From contig NZ_QPMJ01000001.1 of NCBI RefSeq assembly GCF_003369835.1, forward strand, positions 124,001 through 188,000: DNA of 64,000 bases, written 5' to 3'. The notes beneath the pieces were generated by a model. That model saw only the letters and a list, made by a program, of their open reading frames with translations. It did no database searches and was not told the DNA's origin. Shown one piece after another: positions 50,547-59,351 of this stretch (positions within the stretch are counted from its first letter, which is position 1; each line of letters starts with the position of its first letter). The DNA comes from Halorussus rarus (GTDB lineage Archaea; Halobacteriota; Halobacteria; Halobacteriales; Haladaptataceae). Both the position numbers and the translations under genes were made by a program.

Positions 50547-52001
50547 ATGGGCTACCTGTCGAGGAGCATCGAGCGTATCGGGGGGCGGCGCCTCGTCCTG
50601 GCCCTCGGCGGCTTCTACGTAGCGACTGCCGCGGCCTTTCCGGTCACCCCGGTCGCCGGGGACCGGTCGACAGGTGACGTGCTGATAATATCGCTGCTCG
50701 TCGGCGCGAGCGGACTCGTGCTCTCTTACGGCGGCTATCGACTCTCGCGGACGAACATCCGCCCGGACCTCTACCACGTGGTCGCCGGGTGGTGCGTCCG
50801 CGCCGTCGGGGTCATGGTCGGCATCCTGCTCTTCATCTCGCTCGTCACGGGCCTGAGCGACCCCCTCGCGAACGTCCTCATCCTCTCGGCGCTCGCCAGC
50901 GTGGCCGGCCTCGGGATGGGCTATCACGACGGCCGCGCCAAGACGCGGGCGGTCGACGCCGAGGAGCACAGCCGGGAACTCGAACGCTACCGGGCCATCG
51001 TCGAGACGGTCAACGACGGCATCTTCGTCGCCGACGCCGACGACCGCTTCACGCTGGTCAACGACGCGTACTGCGAGATGATGGGGTACGACCGCGAGGA
51101 GCTCATCGGTTCGCCCACCTCGCTCGTCGCGGACGAGACGGAAGAGGACGTGGCGGCCATCCTGGAGGAGGTCGACCGCGACCTGACGGCCGGGCCGTCG
51201 GAGACGAACACGTACGAGACGTCGCTGGAGACCGCGTCCGGGGAGACGTTCGATGCCGAGTGGAGCGTCGCGCCGCTCCCGAACTCGGCCGGCGGCGCTC
51301 CCGACCGGGTCGTCGTGGTGCGCGACGTCACCGAGCGCAACGAGCGCGAGCGCCGGCTCGAACGCCAGAACGAGCAGCTGGACAGCTTCGCCAGCCTGCT
51401 CGCCCACGAACTGCGCAACCCCGTCACCATCGGTCAGATATACAGCCAGCAGCTCTCGCGCGAGGAGAACCCGGAGGCGGTCGAGTACGTCGCGGAGGCG
51501 TTCGACCGCATCGAGGACATCATCGACGTCATGCTGCTCGTGGCGCGGGGCCGCGACGCGATCTCCGAGTGCTCGGCGGTGAATCTCGCGGACGCGGCGC
51601 GCGAGGCGTGGACCGAGGTCGACGCCCCCGACGCGACGCTGGAACTCGACGTCGACCAGACGGTCGAAGCGGACGCGACGTACATCCGGCACCTGTTCCG
51701 AAATCTGTTCGAAAACGCCGTGGAGCACGGCGGGACGGACGTCACGGTCACGGTCGGCACCCTGCCGACCGGGTTCTACGTGGCCGACGACGGCCGCGGC
51801 ATCGACCTCGACGAGCGGGCGACGGTGTTCGAGACGGGATACACGTCCGCCGCCAGCGAGGGCGGGATGGGACTGGGACTCACGTTCGTCCAGGAGATGG
51901 CGACCGCCTACGAATGGGAGTGCTCGGTGGCGGAGAGTACCGCAGGTGGAGCGCAGTTCGAATTCGAGAACGTGACCCGGACGCCGACCGCGACCGAGTA
52001 G
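50547..52001 (+). CDS. Membrane PAS-domain histidine kinase
   Basis: A 484-residue kinase. About four transmembrane helices occupy residues 10-130, a PAS domain about 150-270 (YRAIVETVNDGIFVADADDRF, GYDREELIG), then the H-box SFASLLAHELRNPVTIGQ, the N-box HLFRNLFENAVEHGG and G-boxes YVADDGRGID and GMGLGLTFVQ. The ATG at 50547 is the first that keeps the helix at the N-terminus. No response regulator lies nearby. Its neighbour before it is the SDR gene, 86 nt upstream. Confidence 0.88.
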   Translation: MGYLSRSIERIGGRRLVLALGGFYVATAAAFPVTPVAGDRSTGDVLIISLLVGASGLVLSYGGYRLSRTNIRPDLYHVVAGWCVRAVGVMVGILLFISLVTGLSDPLANVLILSALASVAGLGMGYHDGRAKTRAVDAEEHSRELERYRAIVETVNDGIFVADADDRFTLVNDAYCEMMGYDREELIGSPTSLVADETEEDVAAILEEVDRDLTAGPSETNTYETSLETASGETFDAEWSVAPLPNSAGGAPDRVVVVRDVTERNERERRLERQNEQLDSFASLLAHELRNPVTIGQIYSQQLSREENPEAVEYVAEAFDRIEDIIDVMLLVARGRDAISECSAVNLADAAREAWTEVDAPDATLELDVDQTVEADATYIRHLFRNLFENAVEHGGTDVTVTVGTLPTGFYVADDGRGIDLDERATVFETGYTSAASEGGMGLGLTFVQEMATAYEWECSVAESTAGGAQFEFENVTRTPTATE

Positions 52002-52099
52002 TTCCCGCCCGACCGCGGCGGAGTCGCGTCCCGACGCAGAGACCGCGCCCGCAACGACTCCGGAATTTCTATGCCACAGGGTGACGTGAGTCCGTGTCC

Positions 52100-52924
52100 A
52101 TGTCCGACAGCGACGAACCGGCCGACAGCGCGCCTGCCCTCGACCTCGGATTCACCGTCGGCCTCGACATGGCGTTCGAGCAGGCCGTCTCGTGGGCCGC
52201 GAGCGAGGGGTTCGATTTCGTCGAGGTGCTGCTCGACGGCCCCTACGCCCGCGAGCGCATCGCCGACCGGGCCGACTCGATGCGGGCGACCCTGGAGGGG
52301 GCCGAGATGGGCGTCGTGGTCCACCTGCCCTTCGCGGTCGACCCCGGCTCGCCCTTCTCGCCCGTGCGGGAGGGTGCGGTCGCCGAACTCACCGCGGGGA
52401 TGGACCTCGCCGTCGACCTCGGCGCCGAGACGGTGGTGTTCCACCCCTCCTCGGACGCCTGGGACCTGGGGTGGACCGAGGCGGAGTGCCGCGAGTTCGT
52501 GCACGCCGGCCTGGACGACCTGATCCCGGCCGCCCGCGACCGCGGCCTGGCGCCCTGCGTGGAGAACGTCGTCTCGAGCTACTACGACGTGACGACGTTC
52601 GACGAACTGCTGGAACGCTATCCGGACGCGTTGATGACGTTCGACACGAGCCACGCGCTGCTCGCCGGGACGGACGAGGCCGAGATGGCCGAGTTCTGCC
52701 GGGCGCACGCCGACCGCATCGGTCACCTCCACCTCGTCGACACCCGGGGCGGCGACGACGAGCACCTGCCCGTCGGGATGGGGCGCATCGACTTCGCGAC
52801 GGTGCTGGCGGCGCTGGCCGACGAGGGCTGGTCGGGCACCGCGACCCTCGAAATCGGTACCGAGGACTACGACACCATCGCGCTCGGGAAGCGCCACGTC
52901 GAGGAACTGCTGGGCGGCGCCTGA
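52100..52924 (+). CDS. TIM-barrel sugar-phosphate isomerase/epimerase family protein
   Basis: A 274-residue AP-endonuclease-2-type TIM barrel. Metal-ligand blocks: VEVLLDGP, VVVHLPFAV, VVFHPSSDAW, CVENVVSS (Glu), LMTFDTSHAL (Asp, His), HLHLVDT and GTATLEIG (Glu). The family includes xylose isomerase-like epimerases, endonuclease IV and some cobamide phosphodiesterases; the substrate is unknown here. The ATG at 52100 is preferred over the GTG two codons upstream because a leaderless mRNA is likely. Confidence 0.78.
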   Translation: MSDSDEPADSAPALDLGFTVGLDMAFEQAVSWAASEGFDFVEVLLDGPYARERIADRADSMRATLEGAEMGVVVHLPFAVDPGSPFSPVREGAVAELTAGMDLAVDLGAETVVFHPSSDAWDLGWTEAECREFVHAGLDDLIPAARDRGLAPCVENVVSSYYDVTTFDELLERYPDALMTFDTSHALLAGTDEAEMAEFCRAHADRIGHLHLVDTRGGDDEHLPVGMGRIDFATVLAALADEGWSGTATLEIGTEDYDTIALGKRHVEELLGGA

Positions 52925-53032
52925 CGGCGGGCGTCGGTCGCGTCGGTTCCGATCACGACCGTGACGGATGCCACCGACCAGCACGTTTTATGTCGTCCCC
53001 GTCGTACGAGGGTGCTACTTCCGAGGAGCACC

Positions 53033-54700
53033 ATGTCCTGGCGCATCACGCTCGACGCCGACACCTACGAGCGGGCCCGCGAGGAGTTCTCGTGGGACGA
53101 GATACCCGACGACTACAACGCCGCCCGCGACCTGGTCGGCAAGCACGAGGACCCCGACCGGCCCGCGCTGTACCAGGCGTATCCCGACGGGTCGCGGGAG
53201 ACCTACACCTTCGGCGACTTAGACGACCTGTCGGACACTGTCGCCCGCGGGCTGGCCGACCGCGGGGTCGGGCGCGGCGACCGCGTGGCGGTGGTCGTGC
53301 CCCAGAAGCCCGCCAACCCCATCACGCACCTCGCGTGCTGGAAGCTCGGCGCGGTGTCGCTGCCGCTGTCGGTGCTGTTCGGCGAGGACGCGCTCCGCTA
53401 CCGGCTCGACGACTCGGGCGCGACCGCGGTCGTCGCCGACGATTCGGTGCTCGATACCGTACAGGCGGTCCGCGGGGACTGCCCCGACCTCGCTCACGTC
53501 GTCGCGGTCGACCCCGACGGGACACCGGCAGACGTCGAACCGTTCGCGGCCCTCCGCGAGGAAGTGGATCGGGCGGCCGGATTCGGGGTCGCCGACACCG
53601 ACGCCGCCACGCCGGCAATCGTGATGTACACCAGCGGGAGCACCGGCCCGCCGAAGGGCGTGCTCCACGGCCACGGCGTCTGGCTGGGCCACTGCCCGGC
53701 GTTCTACATGTACTTCGAGCGGGACGTCGACGAGTCGGTGTTCTGGACGCCCGCCGACTGGGCCTGGATCGGCGCGCTCGGCGACCTCGTCTTCCCGGCG
53801 TGGCACCACGGCCGCCCGGTGGTCGGCTACCCGATGGGCGGGTTCGACGCCGGGACCGCCTACGACCTCCTGGCGGAGTTCGACGTCACCGACGCCTTCC
53901 TCCCGCCGACCGCCATCCGGATGATGATGGACGTCGCGGACCCGGCCGAGCGGTACGACCTCGACCTGAAGGCGGTCTGCTCGGGCGGCGAGCCGTTGAC
54001 GCCCGAGATACTCGACTGGGCCGACGAGGCGCTGTCGGGCGTCGCGGTCAACGAGCTCTACGGCCAGACCGAGGCCAACCTGCTGGTGGCCAACTGCCGG
54101 GACTGGTTCCCGGCGCGGGCGGGCAGCATGGGCAAGCCCGTCCCCGGCCACGACGTGGCCGTCCTCGACGCCGAGACCGGCGAGCGCCGCCCGCAGGGGG
54201 AGGTCGGGATGATCGCCGTCCGGCGCGGCGACGACCCGGTCGTCTTCCGCGAGTACTGGAACCAGCCCGAGAAGACCGCGGCCGCGAGCGTCACCGGCCC
54301 AGACGGGTCCGAGTGGCACCTGACCGGCGACCTCGGGTACCGCGACGACGACGGCTACTTCTGGTTCAAGGCCCGTGACGACGACGTCATCATCACCGCG
54401 GGCTACCGCGTCGGGCCCGGCGAGGTCGAGAGCGCGATCCTCGAACACCCGGACGTCGAGCAGGTGGGCGTCGTCGGCGTCCCCGACGAGCGGCGCGGCG
54501 AGATAATCAAGGCGTTCGTCCAGCCGGTTCCCGGCGTCGCCGGCGACGACGCGCTCCGCGAGGAGATCCGGAACCTGGTCCGGGACCGACTGGCGAAGCA
54601 CGAGTACCCCCGGGAGGTCGCGTTCCTCGACGAACTCCCCCAGACCACGACCGGGAAGATACAGCGCCGGAAGCTCCGCGACCGCGAGTCCTCCGAGTAG
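53033..54700 (+). CDS. Medium-chain-type acyl-CoA synthetase (AMP-binding)
   Basis: A 555-residue adenylate-forming enzyme closer to acetyl/medium-chain ligases: TSGSTGPPKGVLHGHG (A3), FWTPADWAWIGALGD, NELYGQTEANLL (A5), GDLGYRDDDGYFWFKARDDDVI (A8) and PQTTTGKIQRRKLRD with the catalytic lysine near the end. The ATG at 53033 lies about 45 nt after CACGTTTTATG. Preferred substrate may be a medium or aryl carboxylate. Its nearest neighbours do not settle it. Confidence 0.88.
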   Translation: MSWRITLDADTYERAREEFSWDEIPDDYNAARDLVGKHEDPDRPALYQAYPDGSRETYTFGDLDDLSDTVARGLADRGVGRGDRVAVVVPQKPANPITHLACWKLGAVSLPLSVLFGEDALRYRLDDSGATAVVADDSVLDTVQAVRGDCPDLAHVVAVDPDGTPADVEPFAALREEVDRAAGFGVADTDAATPAIVMYTSGSTGPPKGVLHGHGVWLGHCPAFYMYFERDVDESVFWTPADWAWIGALGDLVFPAWHHGRPVVGYPMGGFDAGTAYDLLAEFDVTDAFLPPTAIRMMMDVADPAERYDLDLKAVCSGGEPLTPEILDWADEALSGVAVNELYGQTEANLLVANCRDWFPARAGSMGKPVPGHDVAVLDAETGERRPQGEVGMIAVRRGDDPVVFREYWNQPEKTAAASVTGPDGSEWHLTGDLGYRDDDGYFWFKARDDDVIITAGYRVGPGEVESAILEHPDVEQVGVVGVPDERRGEIIKAFVQPVPGVAGDDALREEIRNLVRDRLAKHEYPREVAFLDELPQTTTGKIQRRKLRDRESSE

Positions 54701-54824
54701 GCCGGCGGCCGGCGGCGAACCGCCGGAGGGCGACGACTGGTCCCGTACGGCTCTCGCCGGCGGACGCGTGCCTTGTAACGCTTCTGCCCCAAGTCCTAAC
54801 GACGTCGCGGCCCTTCGAACGGAC

Positions 54825-55130
54825 GTGTCCGACGACCGCTCATACAACGACGACGCAGAGTACGGAACCGACGCGTACGACGACGAGACCGCCGGACGCG
54901 ACGAGTACAGGGACGACGTCTACGACGATGGGTACGCCGATGACGACGAGTACGATTCGGCGTACGACGACGAGGACGACGACGGTAGCTGGTGGGACGA
55001 GGGGCTCATCGGCCTGCTCCTCGTCGCCGGGGTCGTCCTGTTCTTCTTCCCGGAGCCGTTCACCTCGACCGTCGGCATCGCGCTCATCGCGCTCGGCATC
55101 ATCGCGTGGGCCGCCGACGCGCTGATGTAA
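54825..55130 (+). CDS. Very acidic small membrane protein
   Basis: A 101-residue protein. The N-terminal 60 residues are almost all Asp, Glu, Tyr and Gly in DDEY-type repeats. The end has two hydrophobic helices (LIGLLLVAGVVLFFF and VGIALIALGIIAWAADALM). The GTG start at 54825 follows the reading frame but the ATG/GTG choice is uncertain. The pattern, an acidic cytoplasmic tail on a membrane hairpin, is seen in several haloarchaeal proteins of unknown role. Convergent with livF. Confidence 0.55.
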   Translation: MSDDRSYNDDAEYGTDAYDDETAGRDEYRDDVYDDGYADDDEYDSAYDDEDDDGSWWDEGLIGLLLVAGVVLFFFPEPFTSTVGIALIALGIIAWAADALM

Positions 55131-55140
55131 TCGCACCGAG

Positions 55141-55164
55141 CGGGGACGACGCTCCTCGTCCCCG
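55141..55164. terminator. Hairpin between convergent genes
   Basis: CGGGGACGA-cgctcc-TCGTCCCCG is a perfect 9-bp stem with a 6-nt loop, lying 11 nt after one stop codon and 21 nt before the other. It is followed by aggaatttct on the plus strand. A bidirectional terminator is likely. Confidence 0.5.
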
Positions 55165-55184
55165 AGGAATTTCTACGCGACCGG

Positions 55185-55901
55185 TCAGTCCGACTCGGCG
55201 ACCGACACCGAGAGGTACTCCTCGAGCAGGTCCTCGCGCTCGCGGAGCTCCGGGACGCTGCCCTCCCAGACGTTCGACCCCTTCTCGATGATGTAGGCCC
55301 GCTCGGCCAGGTCGAGCGCGAACTGGACGTTCTGCTCGGTCAGCAGGACGGTGACGTCCCGCTCGACGATGTCCGCGAACACCCGGCGGAGATCGTCGAC
55401 GATGACCGGCGCGAGCCCCTCGGTCGGCTCGTCCAACAGCAGCAGGTCGGGGTTCTGGACCAGGGCCCGCCCGACCGACAGCATCTGCTGCTCGCCGCCC
55501 GAGAGGTCCCGACCGCGGCTGTCCCGGAGGTCGTCGAGCGTCGGGAACACGTCGTACATCTCCTCGACGTCCCGGGGGTCCTCGGCGGTCTCGGCCGCGA
55601 CCCGGAGGTTCTCCTCGACGGTCAGCGTCGGGAAGATGCGGCGGTCCTCGGGGACGAGCTTGATACCCATCCGGCTGATGCGGTTGACCGGGGTCGTCAC
55701 GATGTCGGTGTCCCGGTATCGGATGATCCCCTCGCGGCGGGGGACGGTGCCGACGATGCTCCGGAGCGTGGTGGTCTTGCCCGCGCCGTTCCGGCCGAGC
55801 AGCACCACCACCTCGTTCTCCTCGACCTCGAGCGAGAGGTCGAAGACGACGTGGCTGTTGCCGTAGTAGACGTTCACGTCGGCCATCTCCAGCAGCGCCA
55901 T
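55185..55901 (-). CDS. livF: Branched-chain-type ABC transporter ATPase LivF
   Basis: A 238-residue ATPase. Walker A is LLGRNGAGKTTTLRSI, Q-loop KLVPEDRRIFPTL, signature DLSGGEQQMLSVGRAL and Walker B LLLLDEPTEGLAP, all standard for LivF. The ATG at 55901 overlaps the livG stop (TGATG). It works with LivG beneath the LivH/LivM permeases at the membrane. Substrate class: branched-chain amino acids, amides, urea or carboxylates. Gene context favours a carboxylate here. Confidence 0.93.
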   Translation of the reverse strand: MALLEMADVNVYYGNSHVVFDLSLEVEENEVVVLLGRNGAGKTTTLRSIVGTVPRREGIIRYRDTDIVTTPVNRISRMGIKLVPEDRRIFPTLTVEENLRVAAETAEDPRDVEEMYDVFPTLDDLRDSRGRDLSGGEQQMLSVGRALVQNPDLLLLDEPTEGLAPVIVDDLRRVFADIVERDVTVLLTEQNVQFALDLAERAYIIEKGSNVWEGSVPELREREDLLEEYLSVSVAESD

Positions 55902-56842
55902 CACTCCTCACCTCCCAGGTAGGCCTCCCGGACGCGCTCGTCGGCCATCACCTCGTCGGGGGTGCCGTCGGCGATGAGCCGTCCGCCGTCGAACACCAGG
56001 ATGCGGTCGGAGATGCCCAGCACCACCTCCATGTCGTGCTCGGTGATGAGGAACGTCGTGTCGGTGCGCTCGTCGAGATCGCCGATGAGGTCGACCATCC
56101 GCCGGGTCTCTGTCGCGTTCATCCCGGCGGTCGGTTCGTCGAGCAGCACGACCGACGGGTCGGTTCCCAGCGCCAGCGCGATCTCGACCTTCCTGACGTC
56201 GCCGTGCGAGAGGTTCGCGCACTTCGTCTCGGCCACCCCCGTCAGGTTCGTCAGTTCGAGCACGCGCCGGGCCTCGGCGTTGAGGTCGTCGTCGGTGGCC
56301 GCGACCGACGTGAAGTCGAGCGTCCGGCCCTCCCGGCTGATGCGCGCGATGCGGACGTTCTCCAGCACGGTCAGCCGCTCGAACACGTTGTTTATCTGGA
56401 AGGCCCGGGCGAGGCCGAGCCGGTTTATCTCGTAGGGCTCCATCCCGGTCACGTCGACCAGTCCGTCGTCCCCGGTTTCCTCGGAACCGGTCGGGGCTCC
56501 CGCGTCGTCGGGCCCGGCCGAGGGTCCCGTCTCGTCGTCGCTCCCGCCGCCCGCCGCGGTGCCGCCGTCGGTGGCGGCGTCGCCGCCGGTCGAGCTGCCG
56601 CCGTCCGTCGCGGTCCCGCCGTCGCCGACGGCCTCCCCCTCGCGGCGGGGCCGGATGGCGACTCGCCCCGCCGAGGGCTCCAGTTGGCCCGCCAGCAGGT
56701 TGTAGAAGGTGGTCTTGCCCGCGCCGTTCGGGCCGATGATGCTGGTGATGTCGGCGTCGTCTATCGCGACGCTCACGTCGTCGACCGCGACCAGCGCGCC
56801 GAACCGCCGGGTCAGGCCGTCGGTCCGCAGGACGGTCGTCAC
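55901..56842 (-). CDS. livG: Branched-chain-type ABC transporter ATPase LivG with Gly/Asp-rich insertion
   Basis: A 313-residue ATPase, about 55-60 longer than usual. Walker A is IIGPNGAGKTTFYNLLAG, then after GRVAIRPRREGE a low-complexity stretch of Gly, Thr, Asp and Ser (about residues 68-125) precedes DVTGMEPYEINRLGLARAFQINNVF (Q-loop). Signature NLSHGDVRKVEIALAL and Walker B VVLLDEPTAGMN are intact. The insertion lies in a surface-loop position. It overlaps livH by 4 nt. Confidence 0.92.
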   Translation of the reverse strand: MTTVLRTDGLTRRFGALVAVDDVSVAIDDADITSIIGPNGAGKTTFYNLLAGQLEPSAGRVAIRPRREGEAVGDGGTATDGGSSTGGDAATDGGTAAGGGSDDETGPSAGPDDAGAPTGSEETGDDGLVDVTGMEPYEINRLGLARAFQINNVFERLTVLENVRIARISREGRTLDFTSVAATDDDLNAEARRVLELTNLTGVAETKCANLSHGDVRKVEIALALGTDPSVVLLDEPTAGMNATETRRMVDLIGDLDERTDTTFLITEHDMEVVLGISDRILVFDGGRLIADGTPDEVMADERVREAYLGGEE

Positions 56843-57753
56843 GTCGCTCCCTCCTCGCCGCCGAACAGCCCCTGGGGCTTGAGCACGAGCACGGCGATCA
56901 TCGCCAGGAACGGCAGCAGCTGGCCCGCCCCGGAGATGACGATGCTGCCGACCGCGATGAGCAGGCCGATGACGTACGCGCCGACGAACGCGCCCGTGAA
57001 CGAGCCGAGCCCGCCGATGACGACCACGACGAACGCGTTGATGATGACCTGGTTGCCCATCGCCGGGCTGACCGCCCCGACCGGCGCGGCGAGCGCGCCG
57101 CCGAGGCCGGCGAGGAGGGCGCCGACGAAGAACACGCCGGTGTAGAGCCGCGAGACGTCGATGCCCAGCAGTCGGGCCATGTCGCGGTCGCTCGCGGTCG
57201 CCCGGACCAGCCGACCGATGTTGGTGAACCGGAGTACCGCGAACAGCGCCCCGAGCACGACCAGCGACATCACCACGAGGAACGCCCGGTAGGTCGGCGC
57301 CGCCAGCGAGTCGGTGAACCGGACGGTGCCCTGGAGCCCGGCCGGCGGCGAGATGACGAACTGGCCGGTCCCGAAGGTGATGCGCGTGAGGTCGGTGAGT
57401 ATCAGCACGAACGCGAACGTCAGGAGCAACTGGTCTAGCACCTCCTCCTGACGGCCGTACAGCCGCCGGATGAAGCCCATCTCGATGAGCGCCCCGAGGA
57501 CGCCGACGACGACCAGGGCCGCGATCACGCCCGGCCAGAAACCGAGCCGCGGGAAGCTCACGCCGAACACGGTGAGGCCGTTGACCATCGTCACGGCCAC
57601 GTAGGCCCCGATCATGTACAGCGCGCCGTGTGCGAAGTTGAGCACGTCGAGCACGCCGAAGATGAGGCTCAGGCCGATGGCGACGAGGAACAGCTGGGCG
57701 CCGATGCTGAGGCCCGTTATCACCTGATCGGCGACCAGGCCGATGTCAACCAT
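56839..57753 (-). CDS. livH: Branched-chain-type ABC permease LivH
   Basis: A 304-residue permease with about eight membrane helices: GAQLFLVAIGLSLIFGVLDVLNFAHGALYMIGAYVA is the family N-terminal block, and AVSPAMGNQVIINAFVVVVIGGLGSFTGAF the C-terminal block. The ATG at 57753 has CGTTTAATCG about 27 nt upstream. First gene of livHGF, divergent from the binding-protein gene. Its usual partner LivM is encoded on the other strand at 59352. Confidence 0.93.
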   Translation of the reverse strand: MVDIGLVADQVITGLSIGAQLFLVAIGLSLIFGVLDVLNFAHGALYMIGAYVAVTMVNGLTVFGVSFPRLGFWPGVIAALVVVGVLGALIEMGFIRRLYGRQEEVLDQLLLTFAFVLILTDLTRITFGTGQFVISPPAGLQGTVRFTDSLAAPTYRAFLVVMSLVVLGALFAVLRFTNIGRLVRATASDRDMARLLGIDVSRLYTGVFFVGALLAGLGGALAAPVGAVSPAMGNQVIINAFVVVVIGGLGSFTGAFVGAYVIGLLIAVGSIVISGAGQLLPFLAMIAVLVLKPQGLFGGEEGAT

Positions 57754-57970
57754 ACGCACGACTCATCGAGAAAACGATTAAACGTTTCGCCGATTTCACC
57801 GGAGAATCGCAGGAAAACGCCGGAACAATTTCTATAAAATCAGGAAATGTGGATGTAATCCTGGACGGGAATAAAAGTAGCAAAAATTAGTGATAGAATC
57901 GAGACCGGTGACACCCCGTACTCAGGCGAAGGTATATGTTCGATTCTATCATCAAGGATTCGTGGGTTTC
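57754..57970. promoter_or_regulatory. Divergent liv promoter with perfect 12-bp inverted repeat
   Basis: TGATAGAATCGA (57891-57902) and TCGATTCTATCA (57940-57951) are exact reverse complements, 37 nt apart. A TATA-like GGTATATG (57931-57938) for the binding-protein gene sits directly before the second arm. On the other side GTTTAATCG serves livH. The position suggests looping or paired repressor binding that controls both halves of the transporter. Confidence 0.65.
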
Positions 57971-59320
57971 ATGACATCCGATAACAGTCCCCACGAAAAC
58001 GGGGACGGGGAAGCCGAATCGACGGGGTGGAATCGACGCGCCTTCCTCGGGACCGCCGGCGCGGCCGGCGCGACCGGGCTGGTGGGGCCGGTGGGGACCG
58101 TCACCGCACAGGACAACCCGATCCGGATCGGGGCGGTGTACCTGCTGTCGGGGCTGGGCCAGGCGCTGGGGGCGGCCTCGGTCGCGGCCGCCGAGCTCAC
58201 GGTCAAACGCATCAACGAGGCGGGCGGCATCCTCGACCGGGACGTCGAACTCGTCGTCCGGGACCACGAGAACAGCGCCGCGACCGCCAACCAGCACTTC
58301 CGGGACCTGGTCCAGCGCCAGAACGTGGCCGCGATGATCGGGCTGACCTCCTCGGGCGTGACGCTGTCGACCGCGCCCACGGTCGCCCAGTTGGGCGTCC
58401 CGCTCACGCTGACCGACATCGGGACGCCGTTCATCACCGAGCACGACGAGGACACGTACGGCGACAACGCCCAGGGGACCCGGGTCCACTTCCGGACCAA
58501 CGCGAACACCGCCATCAACACGTACGCGATGGCACGGTACGCCAACGAGAATCTGGACGTGACCCGGGTCGCCAACCTCGGACCGGACTACGCCTACGGC
58601 CAGCAGTGCTGGGAGTACTTCAAGGCGTTCTCGAACGCGATGGGCGCCGACTACGAGTACGTCGCCAGCCAGTTTCCCGAGGTGGGCGCCAGCAACATGA
58701 CCCCGCAGATAAACACGGTATCGAACGCGAACCCCGAACTGGTGTTCACCTCGTTCTGGGCCGGCGACGCGGTCACCTTCGTCCAGCAGGCGACCCAGCA
58801 GGGGCTGTTCGAGCAGGCCACCGACGTGTTCGACACGCTCGGCGCCGACCCGACGGTGTTCCAGGCGCTCGGAAACACCATGCCCGAGGGGGTCAGCTAC
58901 TCGTCGTGGTACTGGCACTCGACGTACGACAACGAAAACAACAACAGCTTCCTGGACGCCTGGAACCAGGAGTACCAGAACACCGACACCATCGGCGTCC
59001 CATCGTTCACCGGGCCGAGCGCGTGGTCGGCGCTCTGGATGTACAAGCGCGCGATGGAGAACGCCGGCAGCACCAACCCCGACGACGTCATCTCCCAGCT
59101 CGAGGGGATGCAGTACCAGGACGACCCGCGCGGGCCGATCAGCATCGACGCGAACTCCCACCAGGCCCAGGCCCCGACCATCATCGGGACCACCAGCAGC
59201 CAGGACGACGTCCCGTACGACGGGGTCGGACTCCAGCCCTCGGAGTCGATCAGCGTCGACCGCTCGACGCTCAGCGACATGCTGAGCCAGGCCGACACCA
59301 ACCTGCCGCCGGGCGTCTGA
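57971..59320 (+). CDS. Liv-type periplasmic-binding-fold substrate-binding protein
   Basis: A 449-residue exported protein. A Tat signal NRRAFLGTAGAAGATGLVG (about residues 21-39) is present, without a lipobox cysteine. The binding fold follows: PIRIGAVYLLSGLGQALG, NSAATANQHFRDLVQRQNVAAMIGLTSSGVTLSTAP, then an unusually aromatic/Asn-rich second lobe (SYSSWYWHSTYDNENNNSFLDAWNQEYQN). Such proteins serve HAAT transporters for amino acids, amides or aryl carboxylates. The substrate is not defined; its partner genes suggest a carboxylic acid. Confidence 0.9.
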   Translation: MTSDNSPHENGDGEAESTGWNRRAFLGTAGAAGATGLVGPVGTVTAQDNPIRIGAVYLLSGLGQALGAASVAAAELTVKRINEAGGILDRDVELVVRDHENSAATANQHFRDLVQRQNVAAMIGLTSSGVTLSTAPTVAQLGVPLTLTDIGTPFITEHDEDTYGDNAQGTRVHFRTNANTAINTYAMARYANENLDVTRVANLGPDYAYGQQCWEYFKAFSNAMGADYEYVASQFPEVGASNMTPQINTVSNANPELVFTSFWAGDAVTFVQQATQQGLFEQATDVFDTLGADPTVFQALGNTMPEGVSYSSWYWHSTYDNENNNSFLDAWNQEYQNTDTIGVPSFTGPSAWSALWMYKRAMENAGSTNPDDVISQLEGMQYQDDPRGPISIDANSHQAQAPTIIGTTSSQDDVPYDGVGLQPSESISVDRSTLSDMLSQADTNLPPGV

Positions 59321-59351
59321 GCCGGGGCGGCTCTCCAGTTCCTACCTTCAC

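Noticed and set aside
52100-52924. TIM-barrel protein as a cobamide phosphodiesterase (CbiR type)
   Set aside because: Only fold-level motifs match, it is far from the cobamide genes and the family is broad.
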